A DNA stretch of 64,000 bases, from positions 1 to 64,000 of the forward strand of contig NZ_LZGN01000022.1 in NCBI RefSeq assembly GCF_001690185.1. Direction: 5' to 3'. The translations under genes were made by a program, and so were the position numbers. This document shows, one piece after another, positions 18,406-26,404 of this stretch. The stretch is from Gilliamella sp. wkB308. GTDB lineage: Bacteria; Pseudomonadota; Gammaproteobacteria; Enterobacterales; Orbaceae. The notes under the pieces are model-generated. The model was not told the origin of the DNA. It ran no database searches and worked only from the letters and a program-made list of their open reading frames with translations. How positions within the stretch are numbered: position 1 is the first letter of the stretch; each line of letters opens with the position of its first letter.

Positions 18406-19098
18406 TTAGTTTGTTTGTTTTTCTTTTAATTTGGCTAAAATTGCCATCGCGCTTTGATTGCCTGTTTTAATTCCTGCTGCTTCAAGCTTGTTATCAAGTG
18501 AACTTTCATTTTCTGCTGTTGCAAGTTCACTTTTTGCTTCAATAATGGCAGCATTTTTTTCCTGACGTTTTTTGATACGTTCTAAAGAATCTAACGCCGT
18601 TTGTAATTTAGCGGTCGAACTTCCATAACGTTGAGCAATCGCAGTTTGAGCTTTTTGCACGCTTTCGGTCGCTTTGACAATATCAACTTGTTGTTTTAAA
18701 TTGCGAATGTTAATTTCAGTCTGCGAAATGGTTTGACGCAAGTTTTTTACACTGTCAGAAAAATAGGTCACTTGTTTTTGGTAGTTATCATGTTCGTTTT
18801 CAAGTGTTACCAATTTTTCGGCAATTTCTAATGCAAGTTCTTCATTGTTTGAATCTAATGCTTTAACTGCGTAGCCTTCGTATTCAGTAATTTGAGTTTG
18901 AACTCTTTTTGCTTCTTTTTCCGTTATTTTTTGTTGAGCAAGGACGTTAGCTAGCGACTCTTTCGCTTGTTTGAGTTCTGCATCGGCGTCTCGTATTTCT
19001 TGATCCAATATGCGCAAAGCTTGGGTGTCGATAATGGATTCACCGGCTTCGTTAATACCGCCTCGTATTGCCGTAATCAGTTTTTTAAAAATGGTCAT
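18406..19098 (-). CDS. yjfJ: PspA/IM30 (ESCRT-III-like) family protein YjfJ
   Basis: PspA-type proteins are peripheral inner-membrane proteins that polymerise and protect damaged membranes. The 230-aa protein is almost entirely helical, starts with the amphipathic 'MTIFKKLITAIRGGINEAGE' helix, and has long heptad-rich helices (about 25-140, for example 'RILDQEIRDADAELKQAKES') before a short, flexible C-terminal region. This matches PspA/YjfJ in length and layout. The Shine-Dalgarno AAGGAG is 8 bp upstream of the ATG. It is 36 bp after yjfI, and E. coli also has yjfI-yjfJ as neighbours. Confidence 0.9.
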   Translation of the reverse strand: MTIFKKLITAIRGGINEAGESIIDTQALRILDQEIRDADAELKQAKESLANVLAQQKITEKEAKRVQTQITEYEGYAVKALDSNNEELALEIAEKLVTLENEHDNYQKQVTYFSDSVKNLRQTISQTEINIRNLKQQVDIVKATESVQKAQTAIAQRYGSSTAKLQTALDSLERIKKRQEKNAAIIEAKSELATAENESSLDNKLEAAGIKTGNQSAMAILAKLKEKQTN

Positions 19099-19134
19099 TG
19101 TTTAATCTCCTTATTGTTGATATTTATTCTGTAA

Positions 19135-19773
19135 TTAAATATTAAAGTAATGTTCGTAAGCTTCGGTCGCTTTGATCACATTATCAGATAAGGTTTCTAA
19201 TTCGTAAATGACATTACTCAGTATCGATGTCGCACTGAGCGCACCATACATAATATAGTTAACTGAGCCATCTCCCGTTTTTTCAATAGCAATGGTTGAT
19301 AATGGGAAAAGTTTACGAGTGCATAAAATCTCTTCGTTGAATTGGGATTGTTGTTTAATTATATCAACAGGCCAAAGTAGCGCTTCAACAATAATTTGTT
19401 GATTTGATACACTTAAAAATAGTGGTAAGTCACCATATTCATGCATGATAATATGCAAACAAGCATCAACACCATCAATGATTTCGATACTTGCAGAACC
19501 TTGTTTAACTAATTCAGAATTGTTTAATTCATCATAAAGATCTGTAATTAACCAAACTTTATTATTTTTCATTTCATTATATTCCTGTTTATCATTAAAA
19601 CGCTGGTTGTTTATTACCAAAGGTTGTCGAAATTGCTTTTCAATGTCGAGTAACCTTGAAGTATTTTCTGGCAAAATCCAAACTTCTTTTTTGATTAAGC
19701 CCTGATCCCGCAGACGTTGTCGATACTGCTGCTGATAATAAGCCGAGCTTTTTGTCTCTTTCATTTTTTTCAT
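19135..19773 (-). CDS. yjfI: YjfI, DUF2170 protein with an N-terminal putative DNA-binding segment (212 aa)
   Basis: The C-terminal 135 residues match DUF2170: 'DACLHIIMHEYGDLPLFLSV', 'QIIVEALLWPVDII', 'LCTRKLFPLSTIAIE', 'YIMYGALSATSILSNVIYE', 'LSDNVIKATEAYEHY'. The first ~70 residues are extra: 'AYYQQQYRQRLRDQGLIKKE' followed by 'VWILPENTSRLLDIEKQF' resembles the basic N-termini of ribbon-helix-helix antitoxin-type regulators. YjfI could therefore be the operon's own regulator acting at the palindrome 65 bp upstream; this is inference. Start at 19773; a second ATG is three codons in. No strong Shine-Dalgarno. It is first gene of the operon. Confidence 0.85.
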   Translation of the reverse strand: MKKMKETKSSAYYQQQYRQRLRDQGLIKKEVWILPENTSRLLDIEKQFRQPLVINNQRFNDKQEYNEMKNNKVWLITDLYDELNNSELVKQGSASIEIIDGVDACLHIIMHEYGDLPLFLSVSNQQIIVEALLWPVDIIKQQSQFNEEILCTRKLFPLSTIAIEKTGDGSVNYIMYGALSATSILSNVIYELETLSDNVIKATEAYEHYFNI

Positions 19774-19812
19774 AAAAATTAGTTAAGATTTTGTTAGTGT
19801 TTAATGTGAACA

Positions 19813-19840
19813 ATATTATCATAAAAACATCACATGTAAA
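19813..19840 (-). promoter_or_regulatory. Predicted promoter of the yjfI operon
   Basis: Read on the minus strand: TTTACA (19840-19835), a 16-bp spacer and TAATAT (19818-19813), placing transcription start about 30 bp before yjfI. The -35 overlaps the palindrome at 19838-19857. Confidence 0.5.
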
Positions 19841-19857
19841 TATTACATGTAATATTT
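19838..19857. promoter_or_regulatory. 20-bp perfect palindrome, putative operator of the yjfI operon
   Basis: AAATATTACATGTAATATTT is identical to its own reverse complement. A second ACATGT lies 13 bp away (19832-19837). It overlaps the predicted -35 of the only promoter-like sequence before yjfI. Such symmetry in AT-rich DNA can be chance, but 20 bp without a mismatch at a promoter is notable. Confidence 0.55.
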
Positions 19858-20071
19858 TTTTGATGATTATTTATTTATGAAAAATTTAGTTTTTTTAATT
19901 AATTATTTGATTAATTGTGTTTTATTAATGGTTGTCTGTTGAGTAGTCATTAACGATAGGATAATTAATCTTTATTAAGCGCAGTATTATCAAATATATT
20001 TAATAAGTGTTCAATTTAATTTGTTGTTTTTTTTGTTTAATAGAGTTTTAAATTATATTAATCATTTTTTA

Positions 20072-20096
20072 ATAAAAAAACCCGCACAAGCGGGTT
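20072..20096 (-). terminator. Terminator of the heme receptor gene
   Basis: On the minus strand: AACCCGC, loop TTGT, GCGGGTT followed by TTTTTTT. The stretch 19858-20071 between it and the yjfI operator is AT-rich without genes. Confidence 0.85.
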
Positions 20097-20128
20097 AGTT
20101 GTCAATGTTATGTAGTAACAAGGCTGTT

Positions 20129-22432
20129 TTAAAAATCGATATCTAAGCCGAGTTGGAATGTTCGACCCGGTGCAGTAAATAGGTCGAGGTATTTACGATC
20201 GGATGTACGATATAACTTGTTATTACTTAAATAATCCCAGTATTTTTGGTCGGTAAGATTATAAATACCGCCACTTAACTTGACGTTTTTGGTGATGTTA
20301 ACATAACTGGTTAAGTCAATGACACCATGTCCTGCAATTCTAAAATATTCTTCTTTTGAGTCAGGAATAGGTTTACCTTCATTGTTATAGGATTCCCGTG
20401 AAGTTGGGGTGGTTTTTTTGCCTTTTTGGAAAGTTGCGTTAATTGCAATTCCATAAAACTTATTTGGATCATCCCATGCTAAACCAATAGTGCTTTTGAG
20501 TGGGGCAATAGAGTCCATTTCAATATATTTATCACCTAAATAGCTCGATTTTGATTTTCCTTGGTTGTAGCCAATTGCAAATTTAGCTGTTAGGCCATTA
20601 GCTTGGTCGAACCATGAGCCAAAATTAAATTCGCTGCTTAATTCAGCACCATAGATATATGCTTTATCACGGTTTTCAGCTTGATAAACCAGTCGATTAC
20701 CGGTTCCGACAAAATCTTTTTTATAGCGAGTGTAAGCGATAAAGTTTTTGTATTTATTGTAAAAAGCTGCCGTTGATAAGGTTATTCCTGTCATAGGATG
20801 ACCTTTAACGCCTAATTCGAAATTATCACTTGTTTCGGTTTTAAGATTTGAATCACCAACCAGTACGTACATGGTGCTATGCGCTAAATAAGAGCCATAA
20901 AGTTGATTTTGATTTGGCATTTGTGCGCTACGCTTATATTGCAGGTAAGCTGTAAAATTAGGATTGATGTCGTACATCAAAGCGAGTGATGGTAATAGTT
21001 GAAAATCACTGTTACTTTTATATTGTTGGCTTAGTCTAGATGCATCTGCAATGGTGACAGCCATATTTTCTAGATGACGTGGCTTTGTTTTTTGATAAAT
21101 AGCACGGATGCCAGGTACCAAGTAGTAAGTATGATTGTCATTGATATTAAAGCTTATTCGATCTTCAATAAATCCACCGAGTTGGTAAGTGCGGCTGTCA
21201 GCTTGAGGTTTTGTATAATCTCCGTCAGGAAATAGTTTGCCATATCTTGGTTTGGCTGAAGTATAAAATGGCGATTCGTCTTCACTCCATTTTCCATTTA
21301 AACCTGCACTTATTTTTTGATTATTATATTGTTTAAGCAAAGTGGTAATAAAATTATAGGCTTTAGTATTATAATTGGTTTGAATATTGTATTTACCGTT
21401 AGTTGTGTGATTTAGATTGGTGCTGTCATAAACATTAGTACGTTGATAATTTAATTGTGTGGTGAGGCTATCTATCCAATTAATATTGGTTGGCGTCCAG
21501 TGATCTTTAATCGCCAAATTGAAGCGGTTGTTTTTACTTCGTTGCTTATCATGCGATTCAATTTTTTTACCATTTTTGTCCCATGTATCATAATGCGAAT
21601 TTTTGGTTTTGTTATTGTAATCAATGGTCGTATTAAGTTGGTGCTCATCGGTCATTTGCCAACTGAAACCAGCAAGTATTGAATTTGAATGGTTGTTTTC
21701 TGGATAGTTATTAATTGAGTCTCCGTAATTTCTTCCTTGCTGTCCGTCACGACGACTGAATACAATAATTCCGTTAAGCTCATCATCACCACCTGCTAAT
21801 GTGATACCTTGATGATAACTTCTGTCGGTGCTGTCATAATTGTTTTGGAATCCAAAATAGCTTGTTTTTCCCGGATAGAGGTAATAGCTAGCGGTTTTAG
21901 TTTGAAACGATACCGATCCGCCAAGTGCATTATTGGCATTACTTACCGAAGTTGCGCCAGATTGTATATCGACTTTGTTATACATATAGGTATCGATGTA
22001 ATCGCGTCCTATGCCATACGAGCCAAAACCCGCTCGCCCGACAGAGTTGACGCGTCCTTGTGCAATGGGAAGCGGCATTCCATCAATATCGATAGAAACT
22101 CGGTTAGCATCTAATCCTCGAATGTTGTAACCAGTAAAGCCCCCTCGGTCCCAACTACTTTTACCGCTACCTGAACCCGATATGTTGCCTGGTGCTGAAA
22201 TCAATGGTTGATAACGCATAAGCGTGCCAAAATTGTTGCCTCCGTCTCGACGAATATCTTGTTCAGATATTTCCGTATTGATGCCCGGTTGTTTGATTGA
22301 TTCGTGTGCTGTTACTGTCATGATGTCGTTGATTTTTTCATCATCATGTTTGTCAGTTGCTATGGCAGGCATTACGAATGTTAAGCCTAAAGCTAATGTA
22401 CCCGTTTTTTTTAAGTTCTTAATGTATAACAT
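20129..22432 (-). CDS. TonB-dependent heme/hemoglobin receptor
   Basis: This outer-membrane receptor brings heme into the periplasm with TonB energy. The 767-aa protein has a signal peptide ('LALGLTFVMPAIA'), a TonB-box-like 'DIMTVTAHE' (about 37-45), a plug domain ('NFGTLMRYQPL', 'GGFTGYNIRGLDANRVSIDIDG' in short blocks, 'SGATSVSNANNALGGSVSFQTK'), a 22-strand barrel region, and the C-terminal 'GRTFQLGLDIDF' ending in Phe. The 'INPNFTAYLQYKRSAQMPNQ' segment corresponds to the FRAP/NPNL region typical of heme receptors, which with the adjacent hmuT supports heme rather than siderophore. It resembles HmuR/HemR; I leave the symbol open. 'gaagg' precedes the ATG. It is probably cotranscribed with hmuT. 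Confidence 0.88.
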   Translation of the reverse strand: MLYIKNLKKTGTLALGLTFVMPAIATDKHDDEKINDIMTVTAHESIKQPGINTEISEQDIRRDGGNNFGTLMRYQPLISAPGNISGSGSGKSSWDRGGFTGYNIRGLDANRVSIDIDGMPLPIAQGRVNSVGRAGFGSYGIGRDYIDTYMYNKVDIQSGATSVSNANNALGGSVSFQTKTASYYLYPGKTSYFGFQNNYDSTDRSYHQGITLAGGDDELNGIIVFSRRDGQQGRNYGDSINNYPENNHSNSILAGFSWQMTDEHQLNTTIDYNNKTKNSHYDTWDKNGKKIESHDKQRSKNNRFNLAIKDHWTPTNINWIDSLTTQLNYQRTNVYDSTNLNHTTNGKYNIQTNYNTKAYNFITTLLKQYNNQKISAGLNGKWSEDESPFYTSAKPRYGKLFPDGDYTKPQADSRTYQLGGFIEDRISFNINDNHTYYLVPGIRAIYQKTKPRHLENMAVTIADASRLSQQYKSNSDFQLLPSLALMYDINPNFTAYLQYKRSAQMPNQNQLYGSYLAHSTMYVLVGDSNLKTETSDNFELGVKGHPMTGITLSTAAFYNKYKNFIAYTRYKKDFVGTGNRLVYQAENRDKAYIYGAELSSEFNFGSWFDQANGLTAKFAIGYNQGKSKSSYLGDKYIEMDSIAPLKSTIGLAWDDPNKFYGIAINATFQKGKKTTPTSRESYNNEGKPIPDSKEEYFRIAGHGVIDLTSYVNITKNVKLSGGIYNLTDQKYWDYLSNNKLYRTSDRKYLDLFTAPGRTFQLGLDIDF

Positions 22433-22539
22433 GTTTAACCTTCAATCTTACTAATCTAAATAAAATGTTTTTTTAATTCGTTAAAAACAGCTTTCTTGGT
22501 ATTTGATTGTTTTATCTTTACTGTTAAATGCCTTTTATG

Positions 22540-22577
22540 CCTAAATAATCTAATGTAATTTCAACTGATTATTTAGG
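22540..22577 (-). promoter_or_regulatory. Hairpin between hmuT and the receptor gene
   Basis: CCTAAATAATC (22540-22550) and GATTATTTAGG (22567-22577) are perfectly complementary over 11 bp, and the second arm includes the hmuT stop codon. No T-tract follows on the minus strand. It may adjust the ratio of binding protein to receptor message. Confidence 0.5.
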
Positions 22578-23420
22578 GTAAAAAATTTGATAAAGCTGGG
22601 TTGCAACTTCATCCACTCGTGGCCCAATGCCAAAAAGATAACTGTCATCAATGGTTTTAATTCGATTATTTTTGTAAGCCGACGTTTCGGTTATGCCAGC
22701 TATTGTTTGCAATTTATCCATACCGCCTAATTGTTGTATGGAATGGCTGTTTAATAAAATAACATCAGGATTCATTGCAATTAGCGATTCTGCACTGTAG
22801 CTTTTATAGCTGTTATGCGTCGCAAGATTTTCTCCACCGGCAATGGTGATTAATGCGTCAGCGGTGGTATTTTTACCGGCAATGGCGTTACTTCCGCCCA
22901 TTGTCATCATAAACAATACTTTGGTTTTTTGGGGATGCGTTTTAATCTTGTCTTGTAGCTGGGAAAGTTGGGTTTTTATTCTGGTAATTAATTGATTACC
23001 CTCATGTTGCTTGTTGAGTTTTTGAGCAATCTTTTCAATGTTTTGATAAAGTAATTCAACTGTGCCTGGGACACGTGGTAATGCCAATACATCAACGTTA
23101 GCTTGATGCATTTGTGTTAAAACGTTGTCGGGTTCAATATCATTAAAGGCGATAAATAGCGTTGGTTTAAGCGATAAAATCCCTTCTATGTTGAGCAGTT
23201 TCCAATATCCAATTTGGGGTAGATGCTGAGTTGTTGACGGATAAGTACTGGTTTTATCGACACCGACCACTTGTTGACCTTCTCCCAATGCATAAACAAT
23301 CTCTGTTAACGAGCCCCCAGCAATGACAATTCTTTGGTTAGCTGAACTGATGTTTATTAAACCTGACAAAGTAAGCATAAGTAAAATAACACTCAGGTTT
23401 GTATAAATTTTTTTAATCAT
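22569..23420 (-). CDS. hmuT: Periplasmic heme-binding protein HmuT
   Basis: This binding protein of the heme ABC transporter delivers heme to HmuU/V. From the Met at 23420 the 283-aa protein has a signal peptide ('LSVILLMLTLSGLINISSANQ'-like, in the first ~30 residues) and a class III periplasmic-binding fold: 'RIVIAGGSLTEIVYALGEG', 'VVGVDKTSTYP', 'IGYWKLLNIEGILSLKPTLF', and 'DVILLNSHSI'. The Tyr in 'STYP' matches the heme-ligand Tyr region of HmuT/ShuT. TAGGAA lies 9 bp upstream of this ATG. An upstream ATG at 23453 overlaps the transcription start. It diverges from the hutW operon under its own Fur-box promoter. Confidence 0.88.
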   Translation of the reverse strand: MIKKIYTNLSVILLMLTLSGLINISSANQRIVIAGGSLTEIVYALGEGQQVVGVDKTSTYPSTTQHLPQIGYWKLLNIEGILSLKPTLFIAFNDIEPDNVLTQMHQANVDVLALPRVPGTVELLYQNIEKIAQKLNKQHEGNQLITRIKTQLSQLQDKIKTHPQKTKVLFMMTMGGSNAIAGKNTTADALITIAGGENLATHNSYKSYSAESLIAMNPDVILLNSHSIQQLGGMDKLQTIAGITETSAYKNNRIKTIDDSYLFGIGPRVDEVATQLYQIFYPK

Positions 23421-23456
23421 TACATAATTCCTATAGCTAAAATGCAGTTGCATTAC

Positions 23457-23485
23457 ACTATATTGAAAATGAGAACTATTATCAA
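23457..23485 (-). promoter_or_regulatory. Predicted promoter with Fur box for hmuT and the heme receptor
   Basis: On the minus strand: TTGATA (23485-23480), 17-bp spacer, TATAGT (23462-23457). The plus-strand sequence GAAAATGAGAACTATTATC at 23465-23483 matches the 19-bp Fur consensus at 15 positions and covers the spacer and most of the -35. Iron-bound Fur would block RNA polymerase here. Confidence 0.8.
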
Positions 23486-23568
23486 TAGGGGTGCGCTGAT
23501 ATTTTTACGTTTTAGTTGGATAGCCGGTTTAAAACTAGGGGGGAAATAGAGTAAGAACAATGAATATT

Positions 23569-23649
23569 ATAAGTGATTATTTTGTTAAAATTGGCAAAAA
23601 ATTGAAAAAAGGAGATTCAAATTGGTCATTAAAGAATCTCATCACTTAT
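23569..23649 (+). ncRNA. Structured element between two Fur-box promoters, candidate small RNA
   Basis: An outer perfect stem ATAAGTGAT (23569-23577) / ATCACTTAT (23641-23649) encloses an inner perfect stem GAGATTC (23612-23618) / GAATCTC (23634-23640), with the two 3' arms directly adjacent. AAGGAG within it is followed by a 12-codon TTG frame. No clear promoter or T-tract is seen, so whether it is transcribed is open. It could also be a transcriptional insulator or protein site between the divergent promoters. Confidence 0.35.
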
Positions 23650-23710
23650 TGAAAAAATAAAAATATCTATCTAATTATCAATTGTTTAATAAAAAAAATA
23701 ATAAAATATA

Positions 23711-23739
23711 TTGATAAATGATAATAATTATTATTTAAT
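23711..23739 (+). promoter_or_regulatory. Predicted promoter with Fur box for hutW-hutX-chuY-hmuU-hmuV
   Basis: TTGATA (23711-23716), 17-bp spacer, TTTAAT (23734-23739). The spacer holds TGATAATAATTATTA (23719-23733), which differs from the 7-1-7 Fur model at one position. The open frame upstream of hutW runs through this promoter, which rules out a start as early as 23711. Confidence 0.8.
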
Positions 23740-23761
23740 CTTTACAGAATATTTAATCAGA

Positions 23762-25189
23762 ATGGCAGTTATGAAATCTTTAGATGTTAGTCCTTTTTAT
23801 GCGTTAAATTCAGCACTTCCTTTTAAGGATCGCTGGGCTGTTATGCCGTTACAAGCAAGTTTACCCGTTGCCCCACACGAAATTGAACACAATTGGCAAG
23901 AAATTCAGAATGCTGATTTGCGCGGTCGAAAGCGTCTTATTTATGTTCATATTCCTTTTTGTGATATCCATTGTCAATTTTGTGGTTTTTATCAAAACCC
24001 ATTGCGTAAATTTGATACAAGTACTTATATCGATTATTTATTGAAAGAAATTTCACTCGAAATTAATAATAAAGCGATGCAGTCAGCACCCATTCATGCC
24101 ATTTATTTTGGCGGTGGTACCCCTTCGGCTTTAGCTGCCGGGCAATTAGCACGCGTTATCCGGTATCTTAAACAATATGCGCCTTTAGCACCTGATTGCG
24201 AAATTACGGTAGAAGGGCGTATTTCTGATTTTGATGATGAAAAAGTGGATAGCTATATTGAGGCTGGTGCTAATCGTTTTTCGATTGGCATACAAACCTT
24301 TAATACGACAATCAGACAAAAGTTAGGTCGTCAATCAACAGAACAAGAAATTATCAAAAATTTTGAACGTATTGCTTCACGTGATAGTGTGGCATTAGTC
24401 TGTGATTTGATGTTTGGTTTACCTAATCAAACTATTGAAACTTGGCAACGTGATCTCGAAATCGTCAATGATCTCCCGTTAGATGGTGTTGATCTCTATT
24501 CATTAAATTTACTTCCTACTACACCGTTAGCTAAAGGCGTAGAAAATAACCGTATTCAATTGCCGTCAATAAGTGATAAATGTCATTTTTATCATCAAGG
24601 CGCTGAGTTTTTAGCTAAACAAGGGTGGGTTCATTTGACCAATGCGCATTGGGCTAAAACCAGCCGTGAACGTAATTTGTACAATTTTTTGATTAAGCAA
24701 GGTTCGCATTTTTTTGGCTTTGGGTCGTGTGCCGGTGGTAAATTAGATACCCATTCATACATGCTTCATCGTGACCTAAACCAGTATTATACGCAACTTG
24801 ATCAGGGCAAAAAACCCTTAATGATGTTAACAGGTAAATCATTATTAGGTGATTGGTTACATCAGTTACAAGCAGGTATTGAGAAAGGTCGAGTGGATCT
24901 AATTAAATTGACTGACCATAGTGATTTATTTGATCCTTTGATTAAACAGTGGCATCAAGTTGGTTTACTTCAAGATGAGGAGCATTGTTTACGATTGACA
25001 TTATCTGGTCGTTTTTGGTCAAGTAATATTTTACAAGCTTTACAGCAGTTGTTGTTACAACTGAACAATCCAGAACATATTGAATTACAAAATAAAATGG
25101 CACAGGCTAAACAAGCAATGAAAGGTCATCCTGTTATGCCTGGGGCTCATTCTGAAAAGAAACATAATCAACCTATTTCACATCATTAA
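23762..25189 (+). CDS. hutW: Heme anaerobic degradation radical SAM methyltransferase HutW/ChuW
   Basis: HutW/ChuW opens the heme ring without oxygen, using SAM and a 4Fe-4S cluster, freeing iron and making anaerobilin. The cluster motif 'HIPFCDIHCQFCGFY' gives CxxxCxxC (Cys67, 71, 74 from this start). Next come 'IYFGGGTPSAL', 'VEGRISDFDDEKVDSYIEAG', 'NRFSIGIQTFNT' and 'DLMFGLPNQT' of the HemN-like radical SAM core, and a C-terminal winged-helix-like part. I place the start at ATG 23762 (475 aa) because the promoter occupies the sequence before it; ATG 23771 is equally possible. It is first of a five-gene heme operon; hutX begins 11 bp after its stop. Confidence 0.88.
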   Translation: MAVMKSLDVSPFYALNSALPFKDRWAVMPLQASLPVAPHEIEHNWQEIQNADLRGRKRLIYVHIPFCDIHCQFCGFYQNPLRKFDTSTYIDYLLKEISLEINNKAMQSAPIHAIYFGGGTPSALAAGQLARVIRYLKQYAPLAPDCEITVEGRISDFDDEKVDSYIEAGANRFSIGIQTFNTTIRQKLGRQSTEQEIIKNFERIASRDSVALVCDLMFGLPNQTIETWQRDLEIVNDLPLDGVDLYSLNLLPTTPLAKGVENNRIQLPSISDKCHFYHQGAEFLAKQGWVHLTNAHWAKTSRERNLYNFLIKQGSHFFGFGSCAGGKLDTHSYMLHRDLNQYYTQLDQGKKPLMMLTGKSLLGDWLHQLQAGIEKGRVDLIKLTDHSDLFDPLIKQWHQVGLLQDEEHCLRLTLSGRFWSSNILQALQQLLLQLNNPEHIELQNKMAQAKQAMKGHPVMPGAHSEKKHNQPISHH

Positions 25190-25200
25190 AGGATATTAAC

Positions 25201-25701
25201 ATGGTAGATAAGCAAACTCATCTCAGTAATCTTTCAACTTATATGCAAACTAATCCAGAAGAGTTATTAGAAAAAATTGCTCAAGATCATCAAGTGACTT
25301 TGACGCAAGTTATTCAAGCTTTACCGGATGCGAAAATTGTTGATGGTTCTTATTTTGACATGATTTGGGATGAAGTGACAACTTGGGGAGATGTGCTATT
25401 TTTGATCCATACCGGTGATGTGATTGCTGAGATTTCAGGTGAATTACCGCCAGGTTCGCATAGTCAAAAATATTTCAATCTACGTCATCAAAAAGGATTA
25501 AGTGGTCATATTAAAGCTGAACATTGTCAATATATTGCTTTTATTGAACGTAAATTCATGAAAATGTCGACAGCATCAATGATTTTTCTTAATCATATGG
25601 GACAATCGATGTTTAAAATTTTTGTGGGTCGTGATGAAAAACATCAGTTAAAACAGGATCAGTTAGAAAAATTTAGAGCATTAGCAAATAAAATTAACTA
25701 A
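25201..25701 (+). CDS. hutX: Cytosolic heme carrier protein HutX/ChuX
   Basis: HutX/ChuX binds heme in the cytoplasm and passes it on to degradation enzymes. The 166-aa length and motifs fit: 'NPEELLEKIAQDHQVT' near the N-terminus, 'WDEVTTWGDVLFLIHTGDVI', 'SGELPPGSHSQKYFNLR', 'GLSGHIKAEHCQYIAFIERK' and 'FMKMSTASMIFLNHMGQSMF'. 'aaaggata' lies just before the ATG. It sits between hutW and the chuY-like gene, the usual order of enterobacterial chuWXY clusters. Confidence 0.92.
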   Translation: MVDKQTHLSNLSTYMQTNPEELLEKIAQDHQVTLTQVIQALPDAKIVDGSYFDMIWDEVTTWGDVLFLIHTGDVIAEISGELPPGSHSQKYFNLRHQKGLSGHIKAEHCQYIAFIERKFMKMSTASMIFLNHMGQSMFKIFVGRDEKHQLKQDQLEKFRALANKIN

Positions 25702-25719
25702 TGTTGAGATGATAATAGC

Positions 25720-26358
25720 ATGAAAACAATATTAGTTTTTGGTGTCAGTCCAAAATTAGGTACGGGTTATCAGATTTGTCAGTTAGTCAAACAGTGCCAA
25801 CCAAGTTGGCGTTGTATTGCATTGGTACGAGATGAAACTTTTGCCAAGCAGTTAACTGAGCAAGGTATTGAATGTCACGTCGGTGATGCGACCGACTCAT
25901 CCATGGTTAGCCAACTTTGTGCATTAGCCGGTTCTGACGCTACAATTATTTCAACACTAGGTGGAGAAACCGGAAATTATCTAGCACAACGCATTATTAT
26001 TGATTGTGCTGAACAAGCCAATATAAAGCAGATGGTGTTAGTCACATCATTAGGTTGTGGTGACACATGGCCAACATTGTCGCTGCGAGCTAAACAAGCG
26101 TTTGGACATGCGGTACGTGAAAAATCGTTAGCGGAAGTTTGGTTACAAACTAGTACGCTACAATATCTTATTTTAAGACCGGGTGGACTGCAAAATGGCG
26201 AACTAACAGGTAATGCAAAATGTTATTTTCAGCAAGAGGTACATGGTCTGATTCATCGTATTGATTTAGCGAAAGTCATTATTGATAAAATAGCGCATCA
26301 GCAACTTGATAATAAAGCTTATACTGTTATTGATCCAAGTCTTAAATTTGAACATTAA
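25720..26358 (+). CDS. ChuY-like NAD(P)H-binding anaerobilin reductase
   Basis: This 212-aa atypical short-chain-dehydrogenase protein has 'ILVFGVSPKLGTGYQICQ' as its dinucleotide-binding start (residues 4-21), 'DATDSSMVSQLC', 'TIISTLGGETGN', 'MVLVTSLGCGDTW' and 'YLILRPGGL'. In E. coli O157 ChuY, in the same gene order, reduces the anaerobilin made by ChuW. Position after hutX supports the same role; sequence alone would only say NAD(P)-binding SDR. No catalytic YxxxK is evident, as in other atypical SDRs. Confidence 0.8.
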   Translation: MKTILVFGVSPKLGTGYQICQLVKQCQPSWRCIALVRDETFAKQLTEQGIECHVGDATDSSMVSQLCALAGSDATIISTLGGETGNYLAQRIIIDCAEQANIKQMVLVTSLGCGDTWPTLSLRAKQAFGHAVREKSLAEVWLQTSTLQYLILRPGGLQNGELTGNAKCYFQQEVHGLIHRIDLAKVIIDKIAHQQLDNKAYTVIDPSLKFEH

Positions 26359-26404
26359 AATAGCATGAATGTAATTAAATCCATATTTTTAGCGAGGATA
26401 GTGA

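Noticed and set aside
23711-23761. Upstream extension of hutW to a TTG start at 23711
   Set aside because: The TTG is part of the predicted -35 hexamer and the stretch contains the Fur box and -10, so it cannot be translated from this promoter.
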